A program made the translations under genes and the position numbers. Source: Litsea cubeba (lineage: Eukaryota; Streptophyta; Magnoliopsida; Laurales; Lauraceae). Taken from it: a stretch of DNA of 64,000 nt. Positions 1-10,420 of the stretch are shown here, in pieces (position 1 is the first letter of the stretch; each line of letters opens with the position of its first letter). Where the stretch lies: assembly GCA_012931725.1 (NCBI GenBank), contig CM022946.1, forward strand, positions 80,157,963-80,221,962. Reading direction: 5' to 3'. The notes under the pieces were generated by a model. That model was given only the letters and a program-made list of their open reading frames with translations, was not told the origin of the DNA and did no database searches.

Positions 1-6
1 GCCTCG

Positions 7-988
7 TTGAGGCAAGTCTCTGATCCTCGGGGAAAAAAGGGGGACGCCCCAAGCAGGGCAGCCCAGCCTCCTTGTGAGGATCTCAGAAACCATCTGGACC
101 AAAAGCGAAGCCAGATCCATGACGAAGGCTCGAGCAACAGCCGAAGTCATCGTAGCCGCGATGGCCGAACTCATAGCCATCATAGCCCGAACCACTCTAA
201 GCGAAAGTCAAGAGCCCAGACTCCAGAAAAGGACGACGAGCAGGAGCGATTTGACAAACGCGTCAGGTTGGCTCTTCAGCGCAACCTCGACGTGCGGGAC
301 CAGAAGCAGATCTGTGGCCACGCTGATCTAGGGGCCTCGCCCTTCACGAGGGACATCGAGCGCACCCCCTTGCCCAAAAGGTTCTCCGTCCCGCGGTTCG
401 TCCCCTACGACGGACTGTCCGATCCATCCGCTCACCTCTGTCACTTCTCCCAGAAGATGTCCATCTGGGGAAACGAGGGCCACCTCAACTGCAAGATCTT
501 CTCCTCCAGTTTGGGTGACCTCCCTCTGAAGTGGTTCTGTGCCCTCCCAGAGGAGTCGATTTCGAGTTGGAAGGAGCTCCAGCTCTCCTTTCTGAAGAAG
601 TTCCAAGCTTACAGCGCAGTCCCCAAGAAAGAAGGGGACCTTCTCGCCCTGAGAATGAAGCAGGGTGAGACCCTCGCCAAGTTCGCCTAACGATTCTGGG
701 CGGTTTACAGCCAGTCCCCAAGAAAGAAGGGGACCTTCTCGCCCTGAGAATGAAGCAGGGTGAGACCCTCGCCAAGTTCGCCTAACGATTCTGGGCGGTT
801 TACAGCCAGATCGAGGGCACTAAGGAAGAAATAGTAATCTACGCCTTCCAACATGCCCTGATCCCCGGCCACGACCTCCGGAAGGACTTGGTCGGAGACC
901 CCCCAGAGTCCATGTCAGCGCTAATGTCCCGGATAAAGCGCTTTGTCGCCCGGGAGGAAGATAAAATCCAGGCCTGGGAGGAGGACTG
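7..988 (+). pseudogene. gag, N-terminal and core part (Tat-A), broken
   Basis: The frame from 7 reads a charged Arg/Ser/His-rich N terminus and then the retrotransposon gag core, with a stretch VPRFVPYDGLSDPSAHLCHF followed by a W-rich helix region, which is how Tat gag capsid-like domains begin. It stops at TAA 688-690 within KFA. A 95-bp tandem duplication (617-806) adds a length not divisible by three, so the gag core resumes in another frame (about 787-985) and ends at TGA 986-988. The correct frame downstream is the one opening at 943. Product: particle-forming Gag, non-functional here. The true start is outside the window. Confidence 0.75.
617..806 (+). repeat. 95-bp direct tandem duplication inside Tat-A gag
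   Basis: Bases 617-711 are repeated at 712-806 with essentially no difference, starting cagtccccaagaaagaag. 95 is not a multiple of three, so this event alone breaks the gag frame. The lack of divergence suggests it arose late in the life of the copy. Confidence 0.9.
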
Positions 989-3136
989 AAAGACCGGAGC
1001 CCGAGCAGAAGAGCAGCCAGCCTCGGCAGAGAGGCGGGAAGCCCTTCCAGAAGCAGGAGCCCAGGCAGGCCTGGGCCGCCAGTTCGGCGAAGCCTACGTC
1101 GTCCCGATCTGGGGGCACCTGGAGGCCCAGACCCCCCACCAGCGCCGGTCAGAGCGTCAACGTCGTCTTCAAGGATCCGATATACTGCATCCTGAACAAG
1201 ATAAAGACCAAGCCGTTCTTCAAGTGGCCTCCGCCCTTGAGGAATGAGCCCACCTCCGGCAGCCGAAGCAATCTCTACTGCTCCAACCACAAAGGTAAAG
1301 GGCACAAGACCGAGGACTGCAATTCTCTGAAGTGGTACCTGGAGAAGCTAGCCAGCGAGGGCCATATTCCAGAGTTTGTCAAGGCAGAAGATGCCGGCGG
1401 CAGCGAGGGCCGAGTTCACCAGAGCGCGGCTCGGGATCCAGACAGCGAGGAGTCCGAGAAGATCATTAACGTGATCCATCTGGCATCCTCGGTCCCCTCT
1501 CCCACGTCTCGTGGAGGCTCGCGGGCCCGTGCCGAGGCCAGGCGAGCGTCGCACGGGAAGGAGGTGATGAAAGCCGAGCTCGCACCGGCATCCAAGAGAG
1601 CCCGCCGCGACCGACCCGCTATCTCGTTCTCAGATAAGGACCTAGAGGGAATCCAGCTCCCTCACAACGACCCCCTTCTCCTCACAATGAAGCTAAGAGA
1701 CTTCACCGTGAAGAGGATCCTCGTCGACTCCGGCAGCTCTTCCGAGGTCCTCTACTACGATTGCTTCAAGAAAATGAACCTCTCGGAAGCATACCTCACG
1801 GAGGTCCGTGCACCCCTGCTAGGGTTGTCCGCCACGCCAGTCTATCCCAAGGGTAGGATCACCTTGGAGACCCGGGTCGGCGGAGCCTCCGTGTTGGCCT
1901 ACTTCCTGGTTGTGGATGCCCCTCCTCCCTACAACGTCATTTTGGGCAGAACGTGGCTCCACAAGTTGGAAGCAGTCCCTTCTTCCCTCCACCAGAAGTT
2001 GAAGTTCGTCCTCGAGAACAAGGAGGGCAAGATGGAAGTGGTTACAGTGGAGGGAGATCAGCAGCAGGCCAGGCAGTGCATGCTGGCCGCGGTCCCAGCA
2101 GTGAAGGAGCCAGAGCGCGTCAACCTCGCCGAATTCGAGAAAGGCCTAGATGAAATCGGCCGAGATCCCGAGAAGAAAAGCATTGAGGACCTGGCCGAGG
2201 TCAGGCTGAACTCGGCAGACCTGGATAGGTTCTTCCTGATCGGCACCCAGCTGCCAGACGAAGAGAGAGGCGAACTCTCAAGGTTCCTGATGCAGAACGT
2301 CGATGTCTTTGCTTGGAGCCCGAGCGAAATGCCTGGGGTCGACCCCGAGGTCATGTGCCACAAGCTAAATATGGACCCCAACCACAAACCAGTAGTGCAG
2401 AGGGCCCGAAGGACAGGGCTGCAGCAGACAGACGCGGTCGTCGAAGAGGTCGACAACCTGCTGAAGGCAGGAGCCATCCGGGAAGTCCAATACCCGGTCT
2501 GGCTGGCCAACACGGTGGTGGTCAAGAAGAAAACTGGTAAATGGAGGGTGTGCGTGGACTTCACAGACTTGAACAGAGCCTGCCCTAAAGATAGTTTCCC
2601 CCTTCCAAAGATTGACCAACTGATCGACGCCACCGCTGGTCACGACCGAATGAGCTTCCTCGACGCGTACAGAGGCTACCACCAGATCCCACTATACGAG
2701 CCTGACGAGGAGAAAACGTCATTCATAACCCCCCGCGGCACTTACTGCTATAAGGTGATGCCCTTCGGGCTAAAGAACGCGGGGGCGACCTATCAGCGCC
2801 TCATGACAAAGATGTTCCAGGCTCAGCTGGGCCAAACGGTAGAGGTGTACATCGACGACATGGTCGTCAAATCGGTGCACTCCAGCAACCACCTGGCGGA
2901 TCTTGGCCAAGTCTTCGACATCCTTCGCGCGTACAAGCTCAAGCTAAATGCATCCAAGTGCGCCTTCGGCATAGCCTCTGGCAAGTTCCTCGGCAGCTTG
3001 GTAACGCGGAGGGGGATAGAGGCTAATCCAGACCAGATCACCGCGATCCAGGGCATTCAGAGCCCCTCTACCACGAAAGAAGTCCAGAAGCTCACGGGAA
3101 TGGCTGCAGCACTCAATCGCTTCATCAGCCGGTCAT
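943..3136 (+). pseudogene. gag C terminus, protease and RT (Tat-A), interrupted
   Basis: One open frame carries three parts. A zinc knuckle-like C-x2-H-x4-H-x4-C (CSNHKGKGHKTEDC) lies about residue 112. An aspartic protease has active site VDSGSSSEVL near residue 260 and a second conserved hydrophobic-G motif, VILGRTWLH. The RT has CVDFTDLNRACPKD, FLDAYRGYHQI, VMPFGLKNAGATYQR and catalytic YIDDMVVKS near residue 636, so its catalytic Asp pair is intact. The frame is cut after the RT connection at 3136 by a solo LTR; pol resumes at 5077. It opens with an ATG at 943 that is not the biological start, since Gag should enter from upstream. Confidence 0.88.
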
Positions 3137-3141
3137 CAGAT
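3137..3141 (+). repeat. Target site duplication CAGAT (partner 5072-5076)
   Basis: CAGAT directly precedes the TG of the 3142-5071 LTR and recurs directly after its terminal CA. A 5-bp duplication is standard for LTR-retrotransposon integration. Joining the flanks restores the RT to RNase H reading of Tat-A, and the uninterrupted relative Tat-C confirms the join. Confidence 0.95.
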
Positions 3142-4490
3142 TGTAAGTCCTTGGGATCCTTACCCTAGAGGGGGGGTGAATAGGGTGAGCTACAACTAGT
3201 GACCAACTATGACCAATTTTAACTTATTTAAATCAATTAGTCACATGTGATGATTAATCAAACAAAATGCGGAAGCTTAAACAATTACAATCATCACAAT
3301 GCAATCACCACAACACAAGATTTATAGTGGTTCGGCCCAATGCCTACATCCACTACCGGCTTGTGTTCCTCACACCCCACCGGATTTCCACTATGTATGC
3401 TTTTCAATAGGCTAAGCAATAACCTTTACATCTATGCTTTTCTAGGCTAAGCAATAACCTTTACATTATGCTTTTCAAGGCTAAGCAATAACCTATACAA
3501 CCAAATGGTTGGTTCTCTCTCTTAGTAGTGTCTAAAATACACTTGATGGAGATACATATTTAGCTCAATACATTGCCTCTTAAATAGGCGGATATAAAAG
3601 TGAAAAACTAACTCACACAAACACTATATGAATGCAAAGATGAATGCACAAAGTGTATGCATGATGTCCTCAATCAATTTGAAAATAAAAGCTCATAAAT
3701 GTATGCCAAAGGCTTTTGAAAGTTTTAGCCCAAAACATTTATGATTGAGGAAATGCTAATCACATGTTAAAAGTAACTTGTAAAAGACATACCTATGTAT
3801 TCTAAACAAGTTGTGAAAATCAAAGAACAAAACATGTGATGCATATGGATTTCAATCAAATTAACAATGAAGCTCAATGTATGCTTAAAGTATTTGAAAG
3901 TGTAAAACATACAAATATATTTGATTGAAATTATGGGTCAAATCACATGTAATTAAAAGGACAACTTGAAAATGATATACCAATCAATGTTTAAACAAGT
4001 TGTAAAACTTTAAAACAAAATACATGTGATTTATAAAGTTGTTGAATCCAAAACATAAGATAGATTTGAAAGTGATTTTCTTATGATGAAAAACAACAAC
4101 CAAAGATTCAACCAAGTATAGGAATCATGTTACATATGATTTCAAAGATGATTCCAAAACATGATCTACTTAGATATACCAATTTAAGTACTACTTGGTT
4201 TGAATCAAGGTGATGTATCCAAAACAATGAATCAATTCAAAACATAACCATGTTAAGGACACAACAAATCATACATTAACATGCTAGAAAAGATTTACCA
4301 ATAAATAGAATAAAGCATGAAAACATATGATTAGGAAAAGCAAGCTTACTTAGTGATTTAACTTCATTAATCCCAAGCTTTAGCTTTCCTAATGACCCTT
4401 AGATTCCCTTAGCTCATTCCCCTTTGTTTGGCCTCAAATCACCTTAAGGAGGGCCTAAAAGTTCCTCTGCTTTGGCTAAGGAATGAGCTT

Positions 4491-4500
4491 CTTTTTATAC
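4491..4500 (-). promoter_or_regulatory. TATA box of solo LTR 1
   Basis: The minus strand reads GTATAAAAAG, placed just downstream of the GGTCGACC cluster. The second copy of the family has the same box at 10411-10420, also next to its GGTCGACC cluster. Confidence 0.6.
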
Positions 4501-4524
4501 AAAAAAATGCCCAACGGCTAGTCC

Positions 4525-4683
4525 TCGGTCGACCCCCTACAGGGCTCGGTCGACCTGCCCTTCAACGGGCAAAAATATGACCGTTTGAAAATAATGCCGT
4601 TGCCTCTTTCCCGGTCGACCTGCAGTGGGCTCGGTCGACCGTCCATGGGCTCGGTCGACCGGCCACACTGCAGGTCGACCGGG
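4525..4683. repeat. Cluster of six GGTCGACC palindromes in LTR U3
   Basis: Six copies of the self-complementary octamer GGTCGACC lie in about 160 bp, spaced 18-65 bp apart and mostly preceded by C(T)C and followed by G. They sit just upstream of the TATA box in LTR sense. The homologous LTR has six as well (10229-10383). This could be a palindromic binding site array or a methylation-prone element; the function is unknown. Confidence 0.8.
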
Positions 4684-5076
4684 TCCCCTGGACCAATTCC
4701 CCCAAAAATGCATATTTTGCATATTTTAAAGTATTTTTCTTTGGGGACTTTTTTGGGCCATTAAATCAAGCTTGAAATCATGTTTTAAATCATTCTAAGT
4801 GGTTTAAAAACATGAAACATAAAAAGCCTAAAAATGATTTGAAACTTTAAAATCAAAGGCTAGCTTGATTCTTAAAAACTCTTTTCAAAACTAAATGCAT
4901 CCAAGTTTTAAAATCAAAACATGCATGAAACATGAAATTTAAAAGACTTAAATCAATGCATGTGAAAATATAGATTTCAAGTATTTTTAAAATCAATGCT
5001 CATGTGAAAATTCAAATGATGATGAAAATGATAATGCATCCACCAAATTGCAATCTACAAAATTCCTAACACAGAT

Positions 5077-7395
5077 AAGTGCATGCCTTTCTTTCAGCTT
5101 CTAAAGAAAAATTTTAAATTCCAGTGGACCCCTGAGTGCGACCAGGCATTGGCCGCGCTCAAAACCTATTTGATGTCACCACCCTTACTCTCCACCCCAA
5201 CTCCGGGGGAGGTTTTGTATTTATATCTTGCGGTCTCGGATCACGCAGTGAGCTCCGTCCTCATCAGAGAGGACGAGGGAGTTCAGAAACCAATTTACTA
5301 TACGAGCAAGACCCTGCTCGATGCCGAGACCAGATACCTTTTGTTGGAGAAGCTTGCATTGGCTCTCGTCAGTGCCTCCCGCAAGCTTTCCCATTATTTC
5401 CAATCCCACACCATTGTGGTGGTCACGGAGCACCCACTCCGTTAAATATTCAAGAAGGCTGACTTTTCAGGGCGAATATCAAAGTGGGCAGTTGAACTGG
5501 GGCAGTATGATATACAGTACCGTCCCCGAACTGCGATCAAAGCCCAGATTCTGGCAGACTTCATCGTTGAGTTCGTCTCACCCAATTCAGCTCCGACCCC
5601 GCACGGCACGGCACTGGGGGGCACAGGGCATGAGCCAGAAGCGACCGAGGTCGAACAGTCTCCCGCCCAGGCATGGAAGATCTTTGTCGACGGATCGTCC
5701 ACCTCCAAGAGAGCTGGCGCCGGCATAGTTCTCCAATCGCCAGAGGGTCTGGTCATAGAGCAGGCTTTCACCCTGGACTTCAAAGCAACGAACAATGAGG
5801 CAGAGTATGAAGCACTGATAGCAGGGTTGAACAGCGCCCAAATCCTCGGAGCCCAGCACCTGGTGATCTTCAGCGACTCTCAACTGGTAACTAGCCAGCT
5901 CGCTGGAGACTACCAGGCCAGGGACGACAGGATGGCGGCCTACTTAGCCCTTGCGAAAAAACTGCTGTCTCATTTCCAGAAAGCCGAGGTCATGCAAATA
6001 TCCCGAGATACCAACACGCACGCAGATGCGCTTGCAAACCTGGCCTCCGCCGTCGAAGAAGGGAAGAAAAGGACCGTCGAGGGTGGGTCAATATCAAGGT
6101 CAAGCTTAGAACTCCATTCATCTCGGCTTGTCCTCTGTGCTGACCTCGGCCCAAGCTGGATGGATCCAATCATCGCATACTTGAAGGACGACCAGCTCCC
6201 TAAGGACAAGACTGAGGCCCACCGGATCAGACTCAAGGCAGCTCGATTCTGGCTCTCTCCCGAAGGCAAACTCTACAGGAAATCCTTCACAGGCCCGTAC
6301 CTCCAATGCGTCCACCCGAGCAAGGTGGACGACTTCCTGTATGAGATCCACGAAGGAATCTGCGGCAGTCACATAGGAGGTCGATCACTGGCCTACAGAG
6401 CAATAAGCCAGGGTTACTGGTGGCCCTACATGCAGAAGGACGCGCAGGTGTACGCCAGGAAATGCGAGAAGTGCCAGAAGTTCTCCCACTCTCTCCACCA
6501 GCCAGCACAAGATCTGAGTCCCCTCTCTAGCCCATGGCCCTTCGCTCAATGGGGCCTGGACATTGTGGGGCCTCTTCACCGAGCTCCAGGGAACAAGAGA
6601 TGGCTGATAGTCGCTACGGACTACTTCACAAAATGGATAGAAGCTGAACCGTTGTCCTCAATCACGGACAGGGACTCCAGGAACTTCGTTTGGAAAAACA
6701 TCCTAACGAGGTTCGGCATCCCCAGGACCCTGATTTTGGACAACGGGACTCAGTTCGACTCCAAGTCCTTCAGAGACTTCTACCAAGAACACGGTATCAG
6801 AAACCATTACTCCACTCCGACATATCCGCAGAGTAATGGCCAGGCATAAATCTCTAACAAAGTGATCCTGGACGGCCTGAAGAAGCGACTGGACAAGGCA
6901 AAGGGAAGATGGACAGAGGAGCTTCCGAGCGTGCTATGGGCATACAGAAAAACTCCAAGGAGGTCCACCTCGGCGACACCTTTCTCTCTGGCCTACGGGA
7001 TGGAGGCGGTCATTCCTTTAGAAATCGGCCTTCCTACCCTGAGGACAGAGCTGGTCGACCAAGGCCGAAATGAGACGAACCTGGCAATGGAGCTGGAGCT
7101 GGCAGACGAGCGCCGAGAAGCAGCAGCCCTGCGACTGACCGACTATCAGCAGCGGTTAGCCAGGGCGTACAATCAAAATGTCAGAGAAAAAAGATTCTCC
7201 GTGGGAGAGCTGGTTCTAAAGAAGACCCTGCCAGCTGACAAAGAACCAAACGAAGGGAAGCTGGCTCCGAACTGGCATGGCCCGTTCAGGGTGGTCTCAC
7301 TGGCAGGGAAATCAGCCTACAAGCTCGAAGACTTAGAAGGCAAGCCACTGCCGAGACCGTGGAATGCATCCCACCTAAAGAAATTCAATTTCTAA
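5077..7395 (+). pseudogene. RNase H, second RNase H and integrase (Tat-A)
   Basis: A single frame runs from the solo LTR to 7395 with only two stops (5443-5445 and 6847-6849). Order: RNase H with YTSKTLLDAETRYLLLEKLA; the Tat-type additional RNase H with FVDGSSTSKRAGAG, NNEAEYEALIAGL, FSDSQLV and THADALANLAS (D, E, D, D all present); integrase with the H-H-C-C zinc finger (HEGICGSH, CEKCQKF), D in GLDIVGP and D in ILDNGTQF. The third catalytic residue is lost: the Glu codon after YPQSNGQA reads TAA. The C-terminal SH3-like region ends in RPWNASHLKKFNF. Function was reverse transcription and integration; it is dead here. Confidence 0.88.
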
Positions 7396-7481
7396 AGATG
7401 TAATGAATCCAGAATCAATGAAAGCAGCTTTTTGCCCTGTCATCAATCTGTCATCTCTCTTTGACTAATTCCAGCAGCTCT

Positions 7482-8248
7482 GGGTCTACCGCCCTGGAAA
7501 AGGCCTCGAGTTCGAACACTCGGCCGAATTCCTAAAGTCCGGGTTTTACCCCACTCAAGGGTCTACCGCCCTGGAAAAGGCCTCGAGTTCGAACACTCGG
7601 CCGAATTCCTAAAGTCTGGGTTTTACCCCACTCAAGGGTCTACCGCCCTGGAAAAGGCCTCGAGTTCGAACACTCGGCCGAATTCCTAAAGTCCGGGTTT
7701 TACCCCACTCAAGGGTCTACCGCCCTGGAAAAGGCCTCAAGTTCGAACACTCGGCCGAATTCCTAAAGTCCGGGTTTTACCCCACTCAAGGGTCCACCGC
7801 CCTGGAAAAGGCCTCGAGTTCGAACACTCGGCCGAATTCCTAAAGTCCGGGTTTTACCCCACTCAAGGCTCCACCGCCCTGGAAAAGGCCTCGAGTTCGA
7901 ACACTCGGCCGAATTCCTAAAGTCCGGGTTTTACCCCACTCAAGGGTCTACCGCCCTGGAAAAGGCCTCGAGTTCAAACACTCGGCCGAATTCCTAAAGT
8001 CTGGGTTTTACCCCACTCAAGGGTCTACCGCCCTGGAAAAGGCCTCGAGTTCGAACACTCGGCCAATTCCTAAAGTCCGGGTTTTACCCCACTCAAGGCT
8101 CCACCTCCCTGGAAAAGGCCTCGAGTTCGAACACTCGGCCAATTCCTAAAGTCCGGGTTTTACCCCACTCAAGGGTCCACCGCCCTGGAAAAGGCCTCGA
8201 GTTCGAACACTCGGTCGTTTCCTAAAGTCCGGGTTTATACACCCCTCA
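7482..8248 (+). repeat. Ten-copy 77-bp minisatellite in the pol-aORF spacer (Tat-A)
   Basis: Units begin gggtctaccgccctgg at 7482, 7559, 7636, 7713, 7790, 7867, 7944, 8021, about 8097 and 8173; eight steps are 77 bp and the last ones 76 bp after loss of one base. Copies differ by a few substitutions. Each unit carries a hairpin with stem CGAGT/ACTCG, loop TCGAAC and outer GGCC arms, containing an XhoI-like CTCGAG. Tat-C has a different array at the same place. Tandem arrays in the region 3' of pol are known from Ogre/Tat elements. Confidence 0.95.
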
Positions 8249-9585
8249 AAGACCGTTGCCGAACTCATGCTCACATAGCCGAGACCACCGGTATTCTGGA
8301 TCCACTTCGGCGCAAGCAGTTCGTCTCGGCCAAAGCTAGCTATTTCGGCCAAAGACAGTTTTTAAGAAAGAAAGAGCTGTGCAAGCACTGAAGCGCAAGA
8401 AAGCAGCACAAAAACACAAGTGTTCCAAAACAGTGCAAGGAAAGTAAAAAAGCACACAGTTTGAGTGATCGCAAAATTCTTTCTTTTTATTCATTGTAAA
8501 CTGCTTCATTACAAAGGTTGCAGAAAAGAAAACAAAGTACAGAAAGGAGGATCGCAGTCCTCTAAAAATAGAAAATAAAGTGAAAGCTGGGAGACTCTGA
8601 TCTTCACCGACTCTTCAGGCTGCAGGCTCGAAGACGCCGGTTCGTTGCCTGGAGGTTCTGAGGGATCCTAAATTCCAGCGAGCTCTACAATACGCTCTGG
8701 TTGGTCAGACCAAAGCGTTCAGGATCCCTTCCAGTTCGGAGGCCCTGGACCTCGCTGAGCTCTTCAACACCCTCCGGTTAGTAAGACCAACCGAAGTTTG
8801 AAGAACCCCCAGGTCCAGCGGGGCCTCAATCCCACCCTACGTCCGGCGGTCGCGCAAGACCGTGCCAGACGCAGAGGGCGCCACCATCCCACAGTTGCAG
8901 AAGACTCCCCTGCAACCGGACCAGGGACGGTTGGCCGTGAACCCGCGTTCAGAGAGCGCGTGGTCCACGGGGAATTCCTTCAGAGAGCGCGCAGACCACG
9001 ACGGGCTTCACCCCTCGGAGATAGCCGTTCACAGGCGCAGGGGTTCCCCCGGATCAAAGGTTCCAAAATGTCTACGAGACATGGCTCCTACAATTATGTG
9101 AATTAAACTATCCTAATTCCGTTTCTTTTCTTCTCCCATGGCGAGCCTACTACCCCTACTTATAGGAAGAAGAAGGGCTCAGTCTCCGAAGGAAGTTAAG
9201 GGGCGAAGTCTCCCACGCGTTACATGGGACGCACGTCTTCCTGCCTGTTGACCAGCGATTCCTATGGCGCCACGTGGAGACGTCCGCCCGTTTTCCTCAT
9301 CGGCCGTATCACCGTGCTTATTGCTATTTATGGTCTCCAGAATACGGAGAATCGGCACAAACAGCTATGAAGACCATTCGACTCTCTCTCTAACTCGAGG
9401 GTCGCGCGTCACATTAAAAGCATTCAATACCATTCAATGTCACATCCAGAAGCGAAAGAGAGAAAAATGCAGAGAAAAATGCACAAGTAAAGAAGCCCGT
9501 CTTTCATTAAAAGCACAGAGTATTACAGGGCTGAAAAAGAAAAACATTACATATAAAAGGCCAAGAGAAGTAAAAGAAGCAAGGC
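8249..9585. other. Non-coding block, possible transcription unit on minus strand
   Basis: I find no credible coding region. On the minus strand there is a TATA-like CTATAAGTAGGGG (9152-9166) and, about 670 bp downstream, an AATAAA (8486-8491), a spacing that would suit an LTR or a small transcription unit. Between them are two loosely repeated segments around a GGTTGGTCAGACC-like motif (about 8690 and 8775) and a repeated cagagagcgcg (about 8950 and 8985). Tat-C lacks a corresponding block, so this may be another nested insertion, but I could not find matching TG/CA ends with a target duplication. 9490-9585 looks like the 3' UTR of the antisense gene. Confidence 0.35.
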
Positions 9586-9837
9586 TACTGTGGCTTCGGC
9601 AACTCCACCAGGTCGATCACCGTATCTGTTGGACCAGTGGCTTCGGCCGAAACCGTGACCTTGCTTGGAACGTCGCTGGCAGAAGAGGCTTTAACCGGTA
9701 CCTCACCCGAAGCAGGGGCAGAAGAGGCCTCACCTTGAGGCGCGGCCGAAGCGTCGCTGGCGACCGGGGCATCGCTCGGGGCCAGGGCAACTGGAACGTC
9801 GTCTGGAGCAGGAACAACTGCAGGATCTTCGACCGGG

Positions 9838-9842
9838 GCACT
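9838..9842 (+). repeat. Target site duplication GCACT (partner 11621-11625)
   Basis: GCACT directly precedes TGTTAGGATT at 9843 and follows the terminal CA at 11620. Removing the LTR and one GCACT joins the two halves of exon 3 of the antisense gene in one reading frame, which independently supports the boundaries. Confidence 0.95.
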
Positions 9843-10228
9843 TGTTAGGATTTTGTTTATTGCAATTTGATGGATGCATTAGCATTTTATTCATCTCATG
9901 AATTTTCACACATGCATTGATTTAGAAATTCTTGAAATCTTAATTTACACATGCATTGTTTTAAATCTTGTAAATCCTATGTTTCATGCATGTTTTGGCT
10001 TTCATCTTGGATGCAATTTAATTTGAAAAAGAGTTTTATAAATCAAGCAAGCCTATGGTTTTAAAATTTTCTAATCATTTTTGGCTTTTTATATTTCATG
10101 ATTTTAAACCTCTTAGAATGATTTAAAATCATGTTTCCATGCTTGGTTTAGTGGCCCAATTGTCCCCACTTGAAAATACTTTAAAATATGCAAAATAAGC
10201 ATTTTTGGGGGAAATGGTCCAGGGGACC

Positions 10229-10383
10229 CGGTCGACCCGCAGTGTGGCCGGTCGACCGAGCCCATGGACCCGGTCGACCGAGCCCACTGCGGGTCGACCG
10301 GGAAAGAGCCAACAGCTCTTTTTCAAACGGTCAGTTTTATGACCGTTGGAGGCCAGGTCGACCGGGGCTTTATGGGGTCGACC
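10229..10383. repeat. Second cluster of six GGTCGACC palindromes
   Basis: Six GGTCGACC octamers occur between 10229 and 10383, with flanks such as ACCC and CGAG, just upstream of the TATA box at 10411. Number and position match solo LTR 1, while the sequence between octamers differs, which argues that the octamers themselves are retained. Confidence 0.8.
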
Positions 10384-10410
10384 GGGCACTCGCAGAACTC
10401 AACTTTTTGA

Positions 10411-10420
10411 GTATAAAAAG
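10411..10420 (+). promoter_or_regulatory. TATA box of solo LTR 2
   Basis: GTATAAAAAG follows the palindrome cluster and defines the sense direction of this LTR family. Transcription from it would run + toward the antisense exon 3 of Tat-A. Confidence 0.6.

Larger units (their letters stand above)
3142..5071 (-). mobile_element. Solo LTR 1, probably Ty1/copia (SIRE-like) family
   Basis: The 1930-bp sequence begins TG and ends CA, is flanked by CAGAT duplications and has no internal domain, so it is a solo LTR left by LTR-LTR recombination. It is homologous to 9843-11620 in the opposite direction. Sense is taken as minus because a TATA box (TATAAAAAG) lies on that strand at 4491-4500, and in the second copy on its own sense strand. 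Downstream it holds repeats of a GGTTATTGCTTAGCC motif (three here, four in the other copy) and a segment reading CCGGTAGTGGATGTAGGC, which resembles U5 of SIRE-type copia LTRs; that family assignment is from memory and tentative. Confidence 0.88.

Noticed and set aside
7482..8248. tRNA genes suggested by repeated GTTCGAAC
   Set aside because: No A box, acceptor stem or anticodon arm; the motif is only part of a hairpin inside a 77-bp tandem repeat.
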